NCBI RefSeq assembly: GCF_024868665.1
Contig: NC_079899.1
Location: 23,054,302-23,118,301, forward strand
Source: Triplophysa rosa
Lineage: Eukaryota > Chordata > Actinopteri > Cypriniformes > Nemacheilidae
Length of the DNA stretch: 64,000 nucleotides
Direction of reading: 5' to 3'
Part shown: in pieces, positions 1-10,479 of the stretch
Layout of the letters: the number at the start of each line of letters is the position of its first letter
Position numbering within the stretch: position 1 is the stretch's first letter
Made by a program: the position numbers and the translations under genes
Notes under the pieces: model-generated
Databases searched by the model: none
The model's input: the letters and a program-made list of their open reading frames with translations, nothing else
Told to the model about the DNA's origin: nothing

Positions 1-882
1 CTGCCCAAACAGCCCATATATGTGGAAGGGGAAACTTGTGTAATTTGCATGAAAAATGAGGTCATCCAATATCAGAAAAATGATTATTCGATATGCATCA
101 AAATGTAGACAAACGTAGACAACGACCACCATTTTCTTTAGACTTTTCCTTAGATAACCTCAACACAGTCAGTATTCATGTTACAGACAGACAGCGTGTC
201 ATTATTACACTCTGGGTGGGGTGAAAGAATCCGTGTAGTGTCGGCCAGCTGTGTCTAAACGATACTGGGTGGGAAAATGTCACATATCCTGTTTGTCTTT
301 CACCCTTATACACTTTGGTCCTCTTCCTTTTCTCCAACACGTGTGCTCCCCAATGCAGCGGAGATGCCTGCCAACACTTCAGTAAAAACCAGGCAACAAC
401 ATCTTTGCACTTCAGAGCTCAAAACAAACCTCCCTAATGCCTGTAAAAGTGAACTCTTACAGAATACTCACTTATTGACTCTTCAGCGCTGCTTTATGAC
501 CATTTTTAAATCATTGTAAACTACCTTAACCAACTCTTCACGTGGTATTTCACTGGTTCCGTTTGCCTCCTTGTTATAACACTGCTGCATCTGGTTCTAA
601 TACAAGTATTATGTAGTATTGAGGTCAAAATTAGGCATTAAAAGTAATTTTCTCAATAAGCCGCATATAAACAGAACTTTAGTCATTTCACTTTAGCGTT
701 ATTGCACATATGCAGGTATAAGAAGTCTTCTACATTAATTTAACATACAGATGCATAATTAGAATATGCTGTTATTACTTACGACTATATTACACTCTTT
801 CCTTAGTCTTTTCATTTGTTTCCCAGTAAATCATAATATAATCCATGTCTGTGTCACATTCCAGCTGTGCACTTCACCATGC
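1..882. other. khk 3' flank, no gene recognised
   Basis: This stretch holds the presumed khk 3' UTR (minus strand) and sequence beyond it. No conserved coding segment, RNA gene or clear AATAAA on the minus strand was found. Short open frames at 277-519 and 766-1092 on the plus strand show no family features; the second lies antisense to the last khk exon. Confidence 0.5.
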
Positions 883-3800
883 TCACTCTACGATTCCATC
901 ATATCCGTGAACGCCACATTTTTTGCCTGCAATCTGGCAGCCAAATGTGAGCGCAGACTGCAGACTGCCCCCTGCAGAAAAAAAGAACAGAATGAAGCAG
1001 ACTTGATTTACATCCGTGTGGAACATAAAATCAGACAATACCCCAATAACACTTTGTGTTATGAAAACATCACCATCTGTGGCTTCATGTAACTGTTTCA
1101 AGAAATGATCCTCACCATTTGCAAGAGTATAAATCACAGACGCATTAAACGTATCTCCGGCTCCCAGTGTGTCAACAAGCTTCTCTGGAGGGAATGCATC
1201 TGAATGGATGACTGTGCCGTCAGGACCCATGGCATCGGCACCCTTTTCTGCCCAGGCACAAATGAGGGTAGCCCTGGACACAAATACATAATATACTAGA
1301 TAGAATACATCTTCGAATATTAGTGACCTCTGGTGGTCTTTTTAAGCGACACACATGTAAATACTGGTGAAGTTAGTCTATGTGAATATTTTTGGGGTAA
1401 AAAGATGTTTTTGTTCTCATGCTTGAATTTTACTCGCCCCTTTCTTAGACGACTGCTGAAGCCTTTCAGTGCAGCGGCGGCCGAATCAAACCTGAAGTGT
1501 CTGGCCACGTCCTTACTAACAAACACCTGTGTGAAAGCAAACGCAGGGAAAAACAGGTTGTGTATCGTTTTAATAGTGACGCGTGCCTTGGCCAATACCA
1601 TTATTAATAGGTCAAATTGTAGTCAAATCATACCACATCACCATGAGGGAACAGCTGGTAAAGAGGTTCTCTCGTCTTCTCTATTTCTACAGAGATGGTG
1701 ATTTGGTTCTTCTCTTCCTGTTTGCTGTTGTACTCTCTCACACCCTCAATCATTTTCACTTGTTCTTCAGCATTACGGCCCTAACAACGCAACGACAAAA
1801 TGATCACATCTATTAGATTAGATAGCCATTAGAAATTAAATATAAAATACACTTTTTTGGACACAGATCAGAAGAAAATCAGTTGTATTACGGTGTTCTG
1901 GACTGGTGTAAATTTCTACATTCTGCAAAGAGAAAGCACCCCTACCTCCCAGTGGATCCACTTGTACTGGCTCAGGTCCACCTTTGAGAAGTCTTGTACA
2001 GAAACATCTGGTAAGTTTCTGATGAAGCAAAAAAATAGCTAAATAAAATGTTGTTACATTTTAGACTACATCAACCAAGTATGTGTCCAAGTATGATCAC
2101 TAAATTACTAAATAATACAAATAAATGCATTTTAAGTGACTTTAAAGTGTTTACAGTCTCAAACAGAAACATTAGTTGTTGACAAGCATTTGATAACGGT
2201 CAAATAGTCCGATTTGAACTGTGATTATTGGCAAGCAGACCACAGCAGAGAGGGACAATTTCTCAAGATGCCGATTCTAATGACTACTGCATTAGAGGGA
2301 TAGCTCACCCAAAAAGAAAAATTCTGTCATTATTTGTTCACCCTCTTGTCATTACAAACCTGTTTGGCTTTCTTTCTTCTGCAGAACGCAGAAGAAGATG
2401 TTTGGTTACCCCATTGACTTGCACTGGTTTTGTGTCCACACAATAGAAGTGAATGGGTAACGAAGTGTGTTGGGTTGTTTCTTCAAAATATCTTCTTTTG
2501 TGTTCTGCTGAAGAAAGAAAGTCATACATGTTTGAAATGACAAGAGGGCGAGTAAATTATGACAGAATTTTCATTTTTGGGTGAACTATCCCTTTAAGTA
2601 AAGAAGCACTATTAGAATGAAAATGTGCTTTCTTACTGTATTAGTTTGCAAATAAGCTTAGTTAGCTGCAACATTGTGTGCTGTTGTGTGTTGTTACCCA
2701 TAATATAAAATAACTCCGGACAAAACAGACTACAGTGTTCCCACACTTTACACCAATATATCTCCATGACTTTTCTTATCTTTTTTTCATTTTATATATA
2801 TATGTACATCTACATTCTGCAGACATCTCTTCCATTTTATTTTATTTTTCAAAATTTTACTATCAGTTTTTGTGACGTGAGAACACTGTAGAAAATTCAC
2901 TCACAGTAATACTTAAAAAATGAATTATTGCATGCAGTGTCAACTAATTTGTTAATTGCAAAAACTTAATTAAAACGAAATTATTTTCAATTAATGCAGT
3001 GCCACTGCAGAAAGACTTTCAATATTTTTTACGTTCGGCATGAAACAGATGCCAATGTAAAGTACAATCTGCGATTATTGCCAGGCTAATTTACTTTCCA
3101 TCAAAAGTGGTCAAGTCCCTGCAGTGGACCAGTCATTCCATATTAATGTGTGATGATTGGTCACACGATCACTGTTCCCCTGCATGTCGCTCTTACGTGT
3201 CTGAGAGCACAACAGTACGAGAGCCCGTGGTAGGACAAACCACACAACAGGCACACGGGGTCTCGCCCCTCTGTTGCCAAGCCACACCAGAAACGTCCAC
3301 CCCACGCCGTGCAAAATCCCCCACGATGAAACTAGTACAGAAAACAGAAAAGTGTATAACGGTGACCCACAAGCACTACTGACTCGTTCACAAAATGCGC
3401 TCCACACATAGCCGGCGAACTGCAAATCATGCACTTCAGATGCACCTTTAAAGGAGAAAAGATAACCCTCTGGGCTGTTAGTAGACGTGACATCATTTGT
3501 CTGGTACAGGCATCCTTTGGCACCTGTGAGGAAAGAGCTTCATAATACGCACTCATTCACACAAACCTGTTCATGTGCAGAATTGTGCGACTCCCTGTCC
3601 TCACATTGCTGATAACTACAGAGGCTGGAAAAGAGCATTCGGCATGCTCCAGAAGAAGAGAGATGTCAATCTTGTACATTTGAAAGTCATTCAAGATGAA
3701 ACTAGAGGAACAAATTAGCAAGATAAAAGAAAATACACAAATAGACTTATATATAGCTAATGTAAAGACAGGGCTTATTGTTTGTTTTGTTTGTTGGATG

Positions 3801-4734
3801 TTTTGTTGTTATTTTTTATTTATGAGAAGTCATGTGTGGCATGCATCTTTCTCTTGGCATAAAACCTTACTAAAATAAGTTTAATACACCCAATATTCAT
3901 AAATAAATGGAAATACCATTTAATTGCAAAATAACACAAAACGTTATAAAGCGTGTAATAATAAAATCAAACCGTAAAATACACATATGTCAAAAATATA
4001 AAGCAAATCTTTAATTTGACAGAATAACTATACAGTATTCTGTGAATATACATATTTGCAGATGATATGTACAGTACACATATGCAATATATGATGAAGT
4101 TGAAGTTGATTTACTTTTCTGCTTAGCAGTACTAAGATTGAAGGATGAAATTACAAAAAATATACAATATAAGATAAAAATAAAAATATAAGATAACAAA
4201 TATACATTTGCACATATACGTGTTGATGACAGTTTGTTATTGGCCGTAAGTACAGTATTTTACATACAGTATTTTAACAATGTTTTTTTATAAAGATTTA
4301 GACATAACGTTACTGTAAGCCTGCAAGGTCCAAGTGATGGCTCCAAACATGCTGTTGACAATAATAGTCAAACTGATTTAAAAAGCACTTACTCAGCAAC
4401 TGGTCCAGGCGCTAATGAGCCCATAAAAGCACACGGAGCCCCGAGCAGAGACAGAACAGTGCACGTGTTTGATGCGTTTCCTCCTCTCTGCCATCTCTGA
4501 GATAAACATCTGCCAACCAGTGACACGTCATTCATCACAAACATCTGACCATGGCTAAATAATCTGTATGTTCATTATATATTGTCGATAAGTTAATTTT
4601 GCACTATAATTATATGTATAGTGCAGATTTTTAAGCGCCCACCTGCTATCGCTATCTTCTTCCGGGTATTTTTCCACAACATTAATGATATCCAAACACA
4701 CCAAACCAATGCTAAGTATCTTTTTGTCAACCAT
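883..4734 (-). CDS. khk: ketohexokinase (fructokinase), 8 coding exons, complete
   Basis: Phosphorylates fructose to fructose-1-phosphate with ATP, the first cytosolic step of fructolysis (PfkB sugar-kinase family). Coding exons on the minus strand: 4643-4734, 4393-4509, 3567-3701, 1946-2018, 1634-1780, 1438-1526, 1116-1273, 883-971. Phases join without a break to 299 residues plus stop (human 298). The start is [15 protein letters not shown]. The fructose-binding GGNASN lies at residues 40-45, and the PfkB signature [12 protein letters not shown] at 252-263 puts the catalytic Asp at 258, the same number as in the human enzyme. The C-terminus is HGYDGIVE. Exon 3 is 135 nt, as in mammals, and reads like the C-type alternative exon ([19 protein letters not shown]); no second A-type exon 3 was found. 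Intron 6 must use a GC donor to keep frame. The gene is head-to-head with the ankef1-like gene. Identity is very secure; only the absence of an A-type exon is tentative. Confidence 0.95.
2292..2598. mobile_element. palindromic MITE, GGGATAGTTCACCC family, copy 1 (khk intron 3)
   Basis: Ends are inverted copies (gggatagctcacccaaaaa / tttttgggtgaactatccc), with a second internal inverted pair around TTCTTCTGCAGAAC and AAATATCTTCTTTTGTG. It has no coding capacity. At least six relatives lie in this window (10073, 19983, 23907, 35790, 45924, 62429). It is a fold-back non-autonomous DNA element of a type very common in cyprinids. Confidence 0.85.
3567..3701 (-). CDS. khk: khk exon 3, C-type alternative exon
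   Basis: This 135-nt exon starts after a cctctag acceptor and ends at an AG|gtttgt donor. It encodes [15 protein letters not shown] at the start and ends in [10 protein letters not shown]. In mammals two mutually exclusive 135-nt exons at this position make KHK-A and KHK-C, and this one aligns with the C form (human VPIATVIINEASGSRTIL). The minus strand of 2019-3566 and 3702-4392 was read for a second copy with the SSCCIIN or GNRTIV signature and none was seen. The exon adjoins the sugar-binding and lid region. Confidence 0.9.
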
Positions 4735-5136
4735 GTTCTCGAAGCAAAAAGAAAGCGTGGACTGTGCACTGCGGAGGAAAGGTCATAACGTCAACAACCT
4801 GTATGCATAGCATAGAAGCGGGAGAGCACCAATGAATGAGAAAACGTAAACATGAGCACGATGTTTGACGAGTTTGGCCCGAATGCATCCGAAAGCGCTT
4901 GGACGAAGGCACGACTTTTGTCGACTTTTACCGAGTCTAGCCGAGGGCGCTGCATTCGTGTTTGTTTAAACTAGAAACTGTGGAAAAGTTATTTCATATA
5001 TGGTGTTATTGTACTTCTTAATGTTATTTATCTGTGTTTATTTGTGACTAATTCATTTCATTAGTTGTTTAAACCAAAATAATTGTACAGATTGCGTTCT
5101 CGCTCATGTTCCTCAGAGCCGTTGCTAAGCGACAAG
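4735..5136. promoter_or_regulatory. shared head-to-head promoter region of khk and the ankef1-like gene
   Basis: Only about 400 bp separate the khk start codon (minus strand, 4734) from the first likely exon of the ankef1-like gene (plus strand). The stretch is more CpG-rich than its surroundings around 4840-4960 and shows no TATA box at a sensible place for either gene. Divergent genes this close usually share a bidirectional promoter; that is inferred from spacing only. Confidence 0.6.
5121..5133 (+). promoter_or_regulatory. X-box-like RFX site
   Basis: GTTGCTAAGCGAC resembles the imperfect inverted repeat (GTTGCY ... RGYAAC) bound by RFX factors in promoters of cilium genes. The right half has one mismatch (GCGAC for GCAAC). 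It sits just upstream of the ATG at 5137 in the first likely exon of the ankef1-like gene. ANKEF1 is an axonemal (sperm flagellum) protein, so an RFX site would make sense. Motif match only. Confidence 0.4.
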
Positions 5137-5193
5137 ATGGTTTCCGTTAAAATTGATTTCTCTCCAAACTTAAATTTCATCTTGGCGATTGGT
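5137..5193 (+). other. probable untranslated first exon of the ankef1-like gene, with an upstream ORF
   Basis: An ATG after gcgacaag opens a short frame (MVSVKIDFSPNLNFI...) that runs to a strong ggt|gtaagt donor. Spliced to the next exon (acceptor ctatccag, 5503) it reads eight more codons and stops, overlapping the ATG at 5505. It is therefore more likely a 5' leader with an upstream ORF than the true N-terminus. The transcription start is unknown. Confidence 0.4.
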
Positions 5194-5504
5194 GTAAGTA
5201 TGTCTTTTGGCACATCAATACATGTAATCATGTTATTGACCTTAATATGGAGGCATATTTAGAATTATTCTGCCTGTTTAAAATATTTTTTTGTCCTGAG
5301 GAATAATTTTTACAAAAGCTTTAACTCATTCTGGTAATAGTAATAATTCCTATGCATATAAAATGAAATTCTAAGCCTAAATCTACAAAACTGCATGCCT
5401 TTTCTAAATATTTGAATGTACAATAACAAATTACCTCTAAAGCAATTTTTTAAATGTTTATTACAATGAAGTTTATTATAAGTAAAATGTTTTTTCTATC
5501 CAGT

Positions 5505-7904
5505 ATGGAGATGACCAGGGTGGCTGAAGGTAAGCTGGAGGTCTTGCAGGTCTATAAGATACTGCAATTTTTTACCATATACATATGACCAAATCATCAA
5601 CTTCTATTGTTATTTCACAATGAATTTCATGAATTTACAATTTTCTGCTCCCTCTTGAAATTCACTCCATGGACTCGTAGAGTGGATCGTGTTTAATTTA
5701 TTCTGAAGCTAACGTCATACTTGCAATAAACTGTTGTTTATACCCTATTGTGTTTATGTCTGATCTCAGTTGTACCTTGGAAATTGAAAACACGTCATAT
5801 TGTATAGGATATTGCATCAGGTTAAATGAAATTAACTGAGGGGAACATTTAAGACCACCACTAAAAAAAATGTTTTTCTTTTGCCTAGGTACAGTATGAA
5901 AAACAAAACACTGCTCATTACTGCTCACTGACCCTGGATCACAAAACCAGTCTTAAGTAGCACGGGAACATTTTTAGTAAAAGCCAAAAATACATTGTGT
6001 GGGTCAAAATTATCGATTTTTCTTTTATGCCCAAAATCATTAGGATATTAAGTAAAGATCATGTTCCATGAAGATATTTTGTAAATTTCCTACCTTAAAT
6101 ATATAAAAACTTTATTTTTGTGAGTGGATGGTCTGCCACAGTGCCCCTGATTAACAACTTCAAAGGCAATTTTCTCAATATTTTGATTTTTTTGCGCTCT
6201 CAGATTCCAGAGTTTTAAACGGTTGTATCTCAGCCAGATATTGTCCTATTCTAACAACTCATATATCTATAGAAAGTTTATTTATTCAGCTTTCAGATTA
6301 TGTAAAAATCTCAATTTCGAAAAATTGACCCATAAGACTGGTTTTGTTGTCCAGGGTCACAAAAATGATTCTGATATTTTTCTTTTTTTAAAGGATGCAA
6401 TCCCAATCTAAAGAATCTGGATGGACAACTTCCAAGCCAAATAGCCCAAAACAGTGGTCATAATAATGCCCTGAAAGAGCTTAAGAAAGCAGAGGGAAGG
6501 CATGTGAGAAAAATGGACGGTGAACTTCCTGACTACATGATTGAGATGTATCAGCCATTCACCGATACAACACGTTTCAGCCAAAGGCGACCACCCATCC
6601 ACCCCATTGAGGATGACTCTGTCTGGTATATCGATGAGCCTGAAAAGAAATATATCAACATTCATTCTTGTGTGAGAGGTGGAGATCAAGAATCTCTTAG
6701 CCTGGCATTCATCAAAAATGTGCCTGTTGATGTCACAGATGAATTTTCTAAAACGCCTCTCATGACAGCCTGCAGCAGTGGCAACTACCAAATAGCTAAA
6801 TTCCTCATAGAACTGGGGTAATAAAGCTACAAAAAATAAATACATGTTTTTTGTTCACAAATCTAGTTTAAAATGTTTGTTTCTGGCTTTTTGGCTTCTG
6901 TCTCTTATAGAGCCAATGTCAAAGCAGCTGACCAGTTTAACCAGACACCGCTCCACTATGCTTGCCATGAAGGACACGTAGAAATTATCCGCATGTTGGT
7001 GGAATCTGGAGCGACGGTGGATTCAGTATCAACGATTGGCGAAACTCCGCTCATGAGAGCTATTACAAGCTGTAGATTCAGCTGTGTGGAGTATCTTATC
7101 AGATCTGGAGCCAATGTAATGGCACAAAACAAGCAAGGTATTGTCAAGGTTTTGTTATTGGTTTAGAAATGTTACATTTACATGATAAAAAACACTTCTA
7201 AGTGAAAAAACCCCAAAACGTTGTGGTTACAGAGCAAAATTGTTTGGACATTGCCAGAAATTATGGTTGTGGTATAATCATTGACGTGATCAGTGCCAAG
7301 TATGACAGTCTTTCAAGAATCAAAAACAATAAGAAGGTTTCAAAACCAGCATCTTCAAAACAAAAGAAGGTAAAACAATTATTTTAAAAATCTAAAAATC
7401 GTTTTACAGTATTTAGGTGCATCTGTGATGTTTAATGAATAGTTTTTGTCTCCGGCAGATGAATATTCAAGTACCAGCATCATCAGTTTCAGCTGCGGCG
7501 AAACAGGGAGTGAAAAAGAACATCAATAAAAAGGTTTCAAAACCAGCGTTTTCGGAACAAAAGAAGGTAAAGCAATTATAAAAATGTACTTTGTCCAGTA
7601 TTTACGTACATCTGATAATAAATAAATACTTTTTGTTTTCAGCAGTTGAATATTCAAGTACCACCACCATTAGTTTCAGCTGCAGCAAAACAGGACCTGA
7701 AAGACAACATCGTATTAAAGAACCCAAAGTTCACTATGAGACATGCAACCAAAAAAGACATTAGCTTTGTCCCCAAAACCGTGAGACAACAAAACCTTCA
7801 TACAGACCGATTTGAATTGTGATTTAATATGTGGTTTTTATATTATGTTCTCTGCATTGTAGCTGTGGGGAAAGCGGCTCACCAATACTTCACAACTCAT
7901 TTGA
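5505..7904 (+). CDS. ankef1-like ankyrin-repeat protein lacking the EF-hand region, internally deleted
   Basis: Exons 5505-5529, 6394-6817, 6911-7137, 7233-7369, 7459-7566, 7643-7780, 7863-7904 join in frame to 366 residues. ANKEF1 (human, about 776 residues) has N-terminal ankyrins, an EF-hand region and C-terminal ankyrins, and acts in the sperm axoneme. Here MEMTRVAEG matches the family start. Then CNPNLKNLDGQLPSQIA matches the human CDLKWKNLDHKTPRAVA stretch, but most N-terminal ankyrins are missing. ELKKAEGR runs straight into DYMIEMYQPF, so the roughly 140-residue EF-hand part is gone. From there homology is continuous: DDSVWYIDEPEK, then ankyrin repeats KTPLMTACSSGNYQIAKFL, TPLHYACHEGHVEIIRML and TPLMRAITSCRF. 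The Lys/Ser-rich tail is lengthened by an exon duplication. The frame stops at TGA 7902 although homology goes on in another frame. It may be a shortened working paralogue or a gene in decay. Family identity is firm; the exact 5' end and functional status are not. Confidence 0.75.
5929..6359. mobile_element. non-autonomous DNA element with TGACCCTGG termini
   Basis: Terminal inverted repeats read tgaccctggatcacaaaacc and its near complement ggttttgttgtccagggtca. There is no coding capacity. It sits in the large intron of the ankef1-like gene and ends 34 nt before the exon at 6394. The family is widespread in zebrafish- and carp-like genomes. Confidence 0.8.
7334..7720 (+). repeat. tandem duplication of an exon-intron unit in the ankef1-like gene
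   Basis: Copy 1 (7334-7530) and copy 2 (7531-7720) each run from the end of one exon (KKVSKPA.S.QKK), through a short intron starting gtaaa-caatta, into the next exon (NIQVP, then VSAAAKQ). Both splice sites were duplicated together, so the extra 36-residue exon (7459-7566) stays in frame. Copies differ at scattered positions in exon and intron, so the event is old enough to have diverged but still easy to see. Confidence 0.85.
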
Positions 7905-8082
7905 AGAAAGAGAGCTCTTTCCCAAGAAAATTACTCGCAATAACCTCATTCCCTTTAGAGAGCGCATTACAGAGCCAAATGGCATGGAAGACAAAAGACT
8001 AATAAATGAAATCTGTCAGCACAATAGCATTAACTCATTAAGACCTTGTTTTCATTGCTGGAAAATTAGCCAGAAGCAATAA
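7905..8082 (+). pseudogene. out-of-frame relic of the ankef1-like C-terminus
   Basis: After the TGA at 7902 the +1 frame encodes EERELFPKKITRNNLIPF then RERITEPNG. This aligns with the end of human ANKEF1 (RKREL ... MMPFQKNITE). The residues before the stop (LWGKRLTNTSQLI) align with human IWSPEATTAELI in the first frame. One extra T in cATTTGAAg accounts for the shift. Reading the whole exon in the second frame from another acceptor is possible but loses the conserved Trp. Confidence 0.6.
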
Positions 8083-9323
8083 TGAAAGGTGAGTAAGGAA
8101 GAAACCTCTTCATTTTTCTTACATTGGATAGAAAAAAACATTTAACAGTAAGTCATTGAGAAGCACAGTGGTCACCTTGGTGTGTTGTCATTTTGGGTAC
8201 GGCTATACTTGCCCCTTACCGAGAGCACCATGATGCTCTATAAGCCATTTTCCTTTACACATCTCCAGATATTCTCACAGATTTGGCTCTAAATCCAATC
8301 CCACTGGACACAGGAAAATGAGATGAACAGCATCATTTTTCAAAAGTCACATTTTAATCAAGCGGATGTAAATGTGACGTTTGGATTGCCATGTATTTAT
8401 GCACAGGCCTGTTTCATCTGTTTGGCCAGTAGGGGTCAGTCTCTTTCAATCTATCATTTTAAATTTGAGACAAAACCCCAATGTCTGGGTTGGAAGTAAA
8501 CATAAATAATAGTCTGCTTATGCATTACGAATAACAAATAAGTGTCTGGATGTGTTACAGGCAAGAAGGACAATATAGGGAGTGAGTTAGTAAATGTGTT
8601 TTGCTGCTGTTTGACAGACGGAAATCAATAGCTCTGTGTCGAAGTGTGAGTTTATTCGCTCAGGGGCAATTTAGTCCTAAGAGGATATTAAATGGCTGTT
8701 GGGCGCAAGATGCGAAGGGTGTGTGCTAAAAACAGAATAAGGTTTAGCAGAGCCAATATGTTTATTGAACCCGAGAGCTTTTAAATAATAACGTGTTTCT
8801 GTTAAAAGCTTGATTATTGAAACTATATATGACATAATGAGCAGCCACTTAGAAACATGGTAAAAGACTCAGACCTTTGCAAGTTCATGTCCAGATAAAC
8901 AATGACAACAAAACATAGCAAATTTTTCATGAGCAAACACGACTCGAATTTGCATCAGATCTGTCGCTGACCGTCATTGTCTCATGAATGTAAATTGTGC
9001 AGACCTAAATAGAAAATTCAGAACACCTGCAGACAGACAAGCACTGATTCAGCATTATGAATTGAAATTCTAGCTGTGGTTCCATACTGTGAAAGAGGAT
9101 ATGAAGATAAATAAGGTAGAGGCTTGACTTAAATGTCAATAAATCTACGGCAGAGACAGAAGCAGGACAATCAATAACAAATTGGCTACAATGTACAATA
9201 CACACCTGCTTTGTTTAATAAGCGCAAGGCCTTAAAGGATGAGGGAATGATAATCGGCTCCGCGATACAGGGGGTAATTGATTTGATGATCTAGCACTCG
9301 CAGTCACAATGACCTCAGCTCCT
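8083..9323. other. intergenic, no gene seen
   Basis: This is the start of the roughly 19-kb stretch between the ankef1-like gene and the first coding exon of snap25. No conserved coding exon, RNA gene or clear repeat was recognised in this part. Confidence 0.5.
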
Positions 9324-9492
9324 AGGCCCGGTTGCATAAAGCACCTTAAGTTTTTCCCTTAAGTATGACACTTAAGGGGTGATTTCCCTTTACCAAAGAC
9401 AATAGGAGAATAACTTAAGTAAAACTTAAGGTATACTTAAGGACACACTTAAGGGAAAATTACACTTAAGGTGCTTTATGCAACCAGGCCCT
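9324..9492. mobile_element. palindromic MITE with AGGCCCGGTTGCATAAAGCAC ends
   Basis: The left arm (aggcccggttgcataaagc, then accttaag) and right arm (cttaaggtgctttatgcaac, then caggccct) form a near-perfect hairpin with several CTTAAG repeats between. It is about 169 bp and non-coding. Confidence 0.85.
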
Positions 9493-9853
9493 AATCTTTA
9501 GCTCCAAAGGAAAAGAAGGGCGATAGAGGTGTACTGCTAATGAAGAGGGAGGGATGTGCCCAGAAGGAGAGGGAGATGTAGGTTAATCATAAAAATTTGA
9601 AACGAGATAAAGTTCCCCAAACTCAAACTATTGGTTGAGCAAATGTTGCTGGTCTGAAGGATGTGAGTTTTAACACTGTATATTATGACTTACAGCGTTT
9701 TAAATTTGTTTAAGACGATGTTTATTGAAATCTGTTTATAAAAAAATTCAGCTACTAGATTTTTTAGTAGAATATTATGTATTTTGCATATATTTTGAGT
9801 ATATTCTGCGCACGATGGCTTACAATATAGCTTGGTGTCTCATACCTTATTGC

Positions 9854-9974
9854 TTAAAGGAGTAGTTCACTTCAAAATCCCCCCCCTTTCACTTCCTTTA
9901 ATGTCATAGTTCACTTCAAAATTTGCCCTCGTTTATTTTATGGGGGCAAATCTTAAAGTGAACTACTCCTTTAA
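9854..9974. mobile_element. short palindromic MITE, TTAAAGGAGTAGTTCACTT ends
   Basis: The left end ttaaaggagtagttcacttc is mirrored by aagtgaactactcctttaa, with an inner partial repeat (tagttcacttcaaaat). It is related in its ends to the GGGATAGTTCACCC family but much shorter, about 120 bp. Confidence 0.8.
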
Positions 9975-10072
9975 TGTCATGGTCTCAAAAACAAAATATT
10001 AAGATACCACCCTAATTAATGCTTTACTTTTTTATAAATTTCAAGTAACCGTTTTATGTAAATTAATCATTT

Positions 10073-10479
10073 TGGTTCACCCAAAAATAAAAATGTTGTC
10101 ATCATTTACTTACCCTTGAGTTGTTCCAAATCTGTATACATTTCTTAAATTTCGTTCTGATGAACACGGAGAAAGATATTTAGAAGGATGCTTGTAACCA
10201 AACAGTTCTTGGCCACCACTGACTACGGTAGTCAAAAGTGCCCCAGAAATGTTTCCTACATTCTTCAAAATATCTTCTTTTGTGTTCAAAAGAACAAAGA
10301 AATTTATCAAGCAAATTTTCCTACTATGGTGGTCATTGGTGGCCAAGAACTGTTTGGTTATAAGCATTCTTCCAAATATCTTTCTCGGTGTTTATCAGAT
10401 CAAAGAAACTATACAGATTTGGAACAAACTGAGGGTGAGTAAATGAAGACAGAATTTTCATTTTTGGATGAACCTTTAA
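10073..10479. mobile_element. palindromic MITE, GGGATAGTTCACCC family, copy 2
   Basis: Arms ggttcacccaaaaataaaaat and ttcatttttggatgaacc surround a long inner inverted repeat (aaccaaacagttcttggcca / tggccaagaactgtttggtt). Open frames inside it are by-products of the palindrome. Confidence 0.85.

Noticed and set aside
3332..3556. Candidate second khk exon 3 (minus strand, near ggtgccaaaggatgcctgta)
   Set aside because: The reading [14 protein letters not shown] does not match either KHK exon 3 form and lacks a matching donor and phase.
5137..5193. ATG at 5137 as the ankef1-like start codon
   Set aside because: Spliced to the next exon at its best sites the frame stops after eight codons; the ATG at 5505 matches the family N-terminus instead. 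A different donor (CAGG|gtggct) could keep the frame but is a weak site.
7831..8082. 83-residue open frame as an independent small gene
   Set aside because: Its middle is the out-of-frame end of the ankef1-like protein, so it is a relic, not a separate gene.
10110..10446. Overlapping 65-85 residue open frames on both strands
   Set aside because: Both strands give similar peptides because the sequence is a palindromic MITE.
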